This document shows, piece by piece, positions 60,249-64,000 of a stretch of DNA of 64,000 nucleotides (the stretch's first letter is position 1; each line of letters begins with the position of its first letter). The notes below the pieces were generated by a model. That model searched no databases. It was not told where the DNA came from and saw nothing but the letters and a program-made list of their open reading frames with translations. The stretch is from Cedecea neteri (lineage in GTDB: Bacteria; Pseudomonadota; Gammaproteobacteria; Enterobacterales; Enterobacteriaceae), in NCBI RefSeq assembly GCF_000757825.1, contig NZ_CP009451.1, positions 310,001 to 374,000 on the forward strand. Direction: 5' to 3'. The position numbers and the translations under genes were made by a program.

Positions 60249-60515
60249 TTAATTTAATAAGTTTCTCAGGGGATCGATTTCGGCATAGTGATTATCGATC
60301 TCCAGTTGCCCTGCAATATCCAATACCTGCCTGTACTCTTCAGGGCTAATGCGCACCTGATAATTTGCGATATGTCCACACAGCGTTTCAAAAGCCAGTA
60401 CGTTCTCTGAAAAGTCGATATATTCCAGCGCGAAGTCAATAAGCGATGAATCGAGCCGGTTTTTAAGAGCCTCACCAAAGGTTTTAATTTTTTCGTTGAT
60501 ATCCATGTTGACCAC
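60249..60515 (-). CDS. MafI-type immunity protein (orphan)
   Basis: 88 residues from a GTG at 60515, or 85 from the ATG at 60506. Small, acidic, all-helical protein similar to MafI-family immunity proteins (FALEYIDFSENVLAFETLCGHIANYQVRISPEEYRQVLDIAGQLEIDNHY). Such proteins neutralise polymorphic toxins. No toxin gene or toxin fragment is adjacent, and coding sequence here is AT-richer than its neighbours, consistent with horizontal origin. Confidence 0.7.
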   Translation of the reverse strand: MVNMDINEKIKTFGEALKNRLDSSLIDFALEYIDFSENVLAFETLCGHIANYQVRISPEEYRQVLDIAGQLEIDNHYAEIDPLRNLLN

Positions 60516-60653
60516 GTAAAGTTAATTGTTATTTGCGTGCCATCATTGCGTATAGAGTCGGCATCCTGCCGAAATACATCCCTTTGGATATCGGATTGCG
60601 AGGAAATTTCTTGAGGGGTAAGCGTAATAGTTATTTTAAATGGCTACCTGGCG

Positions 60654-61556
60654 CTAACTTTTTGCCAGCCATTTCGCGTAATGCTCGGGCCATTTCACCG
60701 TGGGTGTCCCCGGTTTACCCATGCCGAAACCGTGGCCGCCGCTGCTGTAGCGGTGCATTTCTACCGGAACATGCTGCTGTTCGCAGGCTGCCGCCATAAT
60801 CAGCGTGTTTTGCGGGTCAGAAACCGGATCGTCTTCCGCCTGAACCAGGAAGAACGGCGGCGAATGCGGCGTGAGGTAATTCTGCACCGACCATGCGGCG
60901 TTTTCGGCAGACGAAGCGTCTTTGCCGACAAGAATCTTATGGGTGGAGGTATGCTCGTAAGGTTTTTCCAGCGTAATGACCGGATAAATTAGAGCGGCAC
61001 GGTCGGCGAATGCCGGTTTGTCGTCTAAGCGATCCTGCTTTGGATAGGAACGATAGTCGGTACGCGTGGCGGCCAGGCCAAGCAGATGCCCCCCGGCGGA
61101 AAACCCCAGCACGCTAACGTTGTTTGCTCGCTCACGAACAAGTCTCAACGCGCGTTGCGCATCCTGGAATCCAACCAGATTACCGTCAACCCATCCTTCC
61201 GACGGCAAACGGTAACTCAGCACATACGCGGTATAACCTCTCTCCACCAGCCATTCTGCCGCCGGCCAGGCCTCTGACCCCATTTCAATGCGCTTATAGC
61301 CGCCGCCCGCGGCCACCAGCACGGCGTGGCCATTAGGTGACTCTGGTTCAATCACGGTCAGAATGGGAAACGCAATATTGCTTTGCGCCCCTCGGGCCGA
61401 GGTCTGAATACTCCCGGCTGGTCCACCGCCGCCGGGAGGCGTGCCTTTCCACAGCGGAATAACCGAACGCTTAACGCCTGCGGAAGCAAAAGAAACGCCC
61501 GCCTTCGCGGCAAGTAGCCCGGCGGTAACACAGGTAATAAAATGGCGACGATCCAT
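60654..61556 (-). CDS. Tat-exported alpha/beta hydrolase (BD-FAE/acetyl-esterase type)
   Basis: 300 residues from the ATG at 61556 behind CAGGAG. MDRRHFITCVTAGLLAAKAG is a twin-arginine signal. The alpha/beta hydrolase fold has the nucleophile elbow LGFSAGGHL (Ser153), EDDPV carrying the acid and SSGGHGFGMG the histidine. VLVAAGGGYKRIEMGSEAWPAAEWL replaces the oxyanion HGGG-type segment. Periplasmic or exported esterase; similar proteins act on acetylated xylan or other sugars. Substrate unknown. Confidence 0.85.
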   Translation of the reverse strand: MDRRHFITCVTAGLLAAKAGVSFASAGVKRSVIPLWKGTPPGGGGPAGSIQTSARGAQSNIAFPILTVIEPESPNGHAVLVAAGGGYKRIEMGSEAWPAAEWLVERGYTAYVLSYRLPSEGWVDGNLVGFQDAQRALRLVRERANNVSVLGFSAGGHLLGLAATRTDYRSYPKQDRLDDKPAFADRAALIYPVITLEKPYEHTSTHKILVGKDASSAENAAWSVQNYLTPHSPPFFLVQAEDDPVSDPQNTLIMAAACEQQHVPVEMHRYSSGGHGFGMGKPGTPTVKWPEHYAKWLAKS

Positions 61557-61710
61557 AGTAAACTCCTGACAGCACAGGCTAATCAATATGCCAAAAGAGT
61601 GTGTCTAAACTAGTCGTCCAGCTCACCCAGAGCGTAACTAACCGTTTCGCTTCTGATAATTATGGAGAGAAATAGCGGAGTGGAAAGATTGAAGCAGCGT
61701 CGTGAAAAAA

Positions 61711-61733
61711 TTACCCGGCCTGGTGCCGGGTAA
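61711..61733 (-). terminator. rho-independent terminator of the 96-residue protein gene
   Basis: Minus strand: TTACCCGGC with GCCGGGTAA around a 5-base loop, followed by a run of six T. It lies 6 bases beyond the stop of the adjacent gene. Confidence 0.9.
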
Positions 61734-61739
61734 CTGATG

Positions 61740-62030
61740 TTATTTACGCAGTGCCCTGACCTGCGAAAAACCGTGTTCAAACACGCTATCTGCGGCACAG
61801 ATAATGACGATAACGTCGCCCCCGGACGCTTCTTCCAGCAAACGCGCCAGCTCCGAGTCCAGCTCTCGGTTCATCTTCGGCATCGCAAGGTGCATTTCAC
61901 CCGGATAATCCTCGTCTTCGTCAGGCGGCATATCTTCAATGCGGCTACCTTTGACCACATAAATCAGCAGGTCATTGTCATTATGGGTGAGCTCTAGTCT
62001 CAAATATTTGCCAACCGGATGTTTAGCCAT
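61740..62030 (-). CDS. hypothetical acidic protein
   Basis: 96 residues, MAKHPVGKYLRLELTHND..., soluble and acidic (PPDEDEDYPGEMHL in the middle), predicted alpha/beta. No signal peptide, membrane segment or motif that I recognise. It has its own terminator and normal codon use, so it is likely a real conserved gene. Divergent from tam across 66 bases. Confidence 0.75.
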   Translation of the reverse strand: MAKHPVGKYLRLELTHNDNDLLIYVVKGSRIEDMPPDEDEDYPGEMHLAMPKMNRELDSELARLLEEASGGDVIVIICAADSVFEHGFSQVRALRK

Positions 62031-62096
62031 GCGTTACCTTCAATAGCGTATAAAATAATTTGTCGGCAATGTTAGCAAAGCAACGAGGATAAAACG

Positions 62097-62855
62097 ATGC
62101 AGGACTGGAACCCCGCTCTCTATTTGCAGTTTGAAGCTGAACGTACCCGCCCGGCCGCCGAATTGGTTGCCCGAATCAACCACCCCGGCGCAACGACCCT
62201 TACCGATTTAGGCTGCGGCCCCGGCAACTCCACGGCCCTGCTGCGCAATCTGGCGCCGAAAGCCACCATTACCGGGCTTGATAATTCTCCTGCGATGCTG
62301 CAAAAAGCCAGCACCGCGCTACCCGACTGCCGTTTTGAAGAGGCGGATATCGCCACATGGCAACCCGAGGTCAGGCAGGACGTGATTTTTGCTAACGCTT
62401 CACTGCAGTGGATTGCTAACCATAAGCAGGTCTTCCCGCATCTCGCCGCGCAGCTGGCCGATGGCGGCGTGCTCGCGGTGCAAATGCCCGACAACTGGCA
62501 GGAACCCACGCATACTTTGATGCGCCAGGTTGCAGACGAACTGGGGATCTCGCGCTCAAGCCGCGAAGCCTTGTTGACGGCTCAGGAGTATTACGATCTG
62601 CTGGCCGAAAGCGGCTGTACGGTCGATATCTGGCGCACAACCTATTTCCACGTCATGCCGTCTGCCCGCGCGATTATCGAATGGCTAAGCTCAACCGGCC
62701 TTCGTCCTTACCTGAACGGGCTCGACGCGGTTCAGCATGAGGCGTTTATTGAGCGCTATCACCAGCTGCTGCAACGCGCCTACCGCAAGCAGCATGACGG
62801 CAACGTATTGATGCCGTTCCCACGCCTGTTTATCGTGGCGCGGAAAACGGCCTAA
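62097..62855 (+). CDS. tam: trans-aconitate 2-methyltransferase
   Basis: 252 residues, as E. coli Tam. The SAM-binding motif DLGCGPGNSTALL is at 37-49, followed by GLDNSPAMLQKA, ADIATWQP and IFANASLQWI. It methylates trans-aconitate, an inhibitor of the citric-acid cycle formed from cis-aconitate. Its stop overlaps that of the convergent AraC-type gene by 4 bases. Confidence 0.95.
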   Translation: MQDWNPALYLQFEAERTRPAAELVARINHPGATTLTDLGCGPGNSTALLRNLAPKATITGLDNSPAMLQKASTALPDCRFEEADIATWQPEVRQDVIFANASLQWIANHKQVFPHLAAQLADGGVLAVQMPDNWQEPTHTLMRQVADELGISRSSREALLTAQEYYDLLAESGCTVDIWRTTYFHVMPSARAIIEWLSSTGLRPYLNGLDAVQHEAFIERYHQLLQRAYRKQHDGNVLMPFPRLFIVARKTA

Positions 62856-63781
62856 AGCGAAGTGCCCTGCTGGCGCAGGGCGTCAATGTCCTGCAGCGGA
62901 GAAGCGCCAAACGCGAGGCGGTACTCCCGATTAAACTGGGAGGGGGAATCATAGCCCACCTTCCAGGCAACGCTTGCCACATCCCCTTCACGGCTTAATA
63001 AGCGACGGCGTGCCTCCAGCAGGCGAATTTGTTTTTGGTACTGTAGCGGGCTCATGATAGTTAGGGCTTTAAAGCGGTGATGCAGGCTGGATGCGCTCAT
63101 GCCAACTCGTTTTGCCAGCTCGTCGATGACCAGCGGCTCGGCGTAGTTTTCTTTTATCCAACTGATGGCTTCCCCCACGCCTTTGCCCTGCGCCCAGCCT
63201 AATGCCTGTTTCCAGAAAGATGCCCCGGCGGGGGCAATAACCAGCCGGTAAAGAATTTCTTGTTTGATCAGCGGCGCGAGGGCATGCAGATGCTGCGGGC
63301 TGTCCAGCAGCGTGACCAGGCGCAGGAACGCGGCCTGGAGTTCTTCTTCGGCGGCGGCCACCCAGGCCCCGGTTTTCTCGCCGTTGCCGTCCGGCAGCAC
63401 GACGTTCATGTTCACTACCAGGTCGGCTATTTCTTTGCCGTCGAGATCGATGCGCACCCCGTAGTAAGGTTGTTCTTCGCAGGCCTGAGTAACCTGGCCG
63501 GAAACGGGCATATCCACGGCCGCCAGCGAATAGCTGCCCGGCCCGTATTCCGTGACGTTGTCACCTATCAGCATCTTTTTGCTGCCCTGCAGCACCATGC
63601 ACATCGACGGTGAAAGCATGCCCCGGTTCAGCAATGTAGGCTGGTCTATGCGGATAAAGCTGAGCCACGGTAAGGCGCAGCTGAGCTCTTTCACGCCGCT
63701 GCCGCCCGCCGTGTAGCGACGGGCCACGCGCTGGCACAGCTCTTCGATAATGCGGCCCGCAGGCCGCTCAGGTTGTTGCAT
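62852..63781 (-). CDS. AraC-family transcriptional regulator
   Basis: 309 residues from the ATG at 63781 (MQQPERPAGRIIEELCQRV). The N-terminal AraC-type cupin region (to about 195; PSMCMVLQGSKKMLIGDNVTEYGPGSYSLAAVDMPVSGQV) precedes the HTH domain (about 210-300; IDELAKRVGMSASSLHHRFKALTIMSPLQYQKQIRLLEARRRLL, VGYDSPSQFNREYRLAFG). It starts 1 base after the stop of an aldehyde dehydrogenase gene on the same strand, so the two form an operon and the regulator probably senses an aldehyde-related compound. Confidence 0.88.
   Translation of the reverse strand: MQQPERPAGRIIEELCQRVARRYTAGGSGVKELSCALPWLSFIRIDQPTLLNRGMLSPSMCMVLQGSKKMLIGDNVTEYGPGSYSLAAVDMPVSGQVTQACEEQPYYGVRIDLDGKEIADLVVNMNVVLPDGNGEKTGAWVAAAEEELQAAFLRLVTLLDSPQHLHALAPLIKQEILYRLVIAPAGASFWKQALGWAQGKGVGEAISWIKENYAEPLVIDELAKRVGMSASSLHHRFKALTIMSPLQYQKQIRLLEARRRLLSREGDVASVAWKVGYDSPSQFNREYRLAFGASPLQDIDALRQQGTSL
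63552..63564. other. matS site (MatP binding, Ter macrodomain)
   Basis: GTGACGTTGTCAC, a perfect matS match inside the AraC-type gene, where the minus strand encodes Gly-Asp-Asn-Val-Thr. Confidence 0.85.
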
Positions 63782-63782
63782 A

Positions 63783-64000
63783 TTACAGTCCCATAATGGC
63801 TTTGGGTTCAAGATACGCTTCCAGCCCGTAGGTGCCAAATTCACGGCCAAGACCGGACTGTTTAAAACCGCCAAACGGCGCGAGCGGCTCATCGTAAACG
63901 CCGTTCACAAACACGCGCCCGGCAATAAGCTGACGGGCAACGGCGGCGGTTCGTTCGGCGTTTTTACCGCTGACGTAGGCCTGTAGCCCGTAAACCGTAT
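63783..64000 (-). CDS. aldehyde dehydrogenase, C-terminal part (runs off the window end)
   Basis: The last 71 residues of an aldehyde dehydrogenase: VNGVYDEPLAPFGGFKQSGLGREFGTYGLEAYLEPK is the family's C-terminal signature. The catalytic cysteine lies outside the window. Immediately followed by the AraC-type regulator. The substrate cannot be assigned from this part. Confidence 0.9.
   Translation of the reverse strand, partial: TVYGLQAYVSGKNAERTAAVARQLIAGRVFVNGVYDEPLAPFGGFKQSGLGREFGTYGLEAYLEPKAIMGL

Noticed and set aside
1..64000. CRISPR arrays, tRNA or rRNA genes, prophage, dif site
   Set aside because: No regular spacer-repeat pattern, cloverleaf, rRNA core, phage structural genes or dif sequence was seen.

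Overview
The window comes from the chromosome of an enteric gammaproteobacterium (Enterobacteriaceae, high-GC coding sequence). Many proteins closely resemble those of the Escherichia coli 34-minute region: DsbG, DgcF, GlsB, Sad, YneJ/PtrR, SotB, MarC, MarRAB, EamA, YdeE, YneE, MgtS, Tam and YdcY. The genus cannot be fixed from the sequence. Four perfect copies of the 13-bp MatP site matS (GTGACRNYGTCAC) lie at about 2.7, 10.1, 20.5 and 63.6 kb, which places the window in the chromosomal Ter macrodomain.

Layout. 0-3.3 kb: a partial unknown gene, two GNAT acetyltransferases, the periplasmic isomerase DsbG and a zinc-free MDR reductase. 3.3-6.5 kb: three GGDEF proteins, one with a degenerate active site. 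6.75-6.94 kb: a 39-residue membrane protein behind a near-ideal PhoP-dependent promoter. 6.9-14.4 kb: glutaminase, a chemoreceptor, succinate semialdehyde dehydrogenase with its LysR regulator, a PhzF protein and SotB. 14.4-15.8 kb: an IS150-type element in the loop of the sotB/marC terminator. 15.9-20.2 kb: marC, marRAB with a conserved operator, eamA and ydeE. 20.2-21.4 kb: a tandem GNAT protein.

21.5-33.3 kb: a nitrogen-scavenging operon. Allophanate hydrolase, urea carboxylase, a GntR regulator and the UrtABCDE urea transporter are read in one direction, behind a sigma-54 type promoter and an NtrC-like site. It would import urea and convert it through allophanate to ammonia and CO2 without urease. 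33.4-41.8 kb: assorted metabolic and efflux genes, including a MarR/HlyD/DUF2955 efflux operon and a WrbA-like flavoprotein behind paired palindromes. 41.9-48.4 kb: srfABC, which pairs a membrane-anchored protein, an actin/Hsp70-fold ATPase and a large P-loop-like protein.

48.4-49.7 kb: an IS110-family element inserted in a G/C-rich palindromic repeat. Its bridge-RNA region carries guides that match both the repeat and the element's own ends. 49.9-51.9 kb: an ABC-F ATPase preceded by a short leader peptide and competing RNA hairpins, which looks like an attenuator. 52-56 kb: a phytase-like secreted protein, a chemoreceptor behind a flagellar sigma-28 promoter, and the bestrophin-like YneE. 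56-64 kb: an ArsR regulator, a monooxygenase, a TauE-type exporter, a rhodanese, a GlxA-type regulator, MgtS behind a PhoP box, an RcnB-like protein, an orphan MafI-type immunity protein, a Tat-exported hydrolase, Tam, and an AraC regulator following a truncated aldehyde dehydrogenase.

Accessory sequence is limited to the two insertion sequences and several intergenic composite repeats (25.65-25.81, 34.60-34.73, 48.39-48.48 and 56.07-56.10 kb). No tRNA, rRNA, CRISPR array or prophage was seen.
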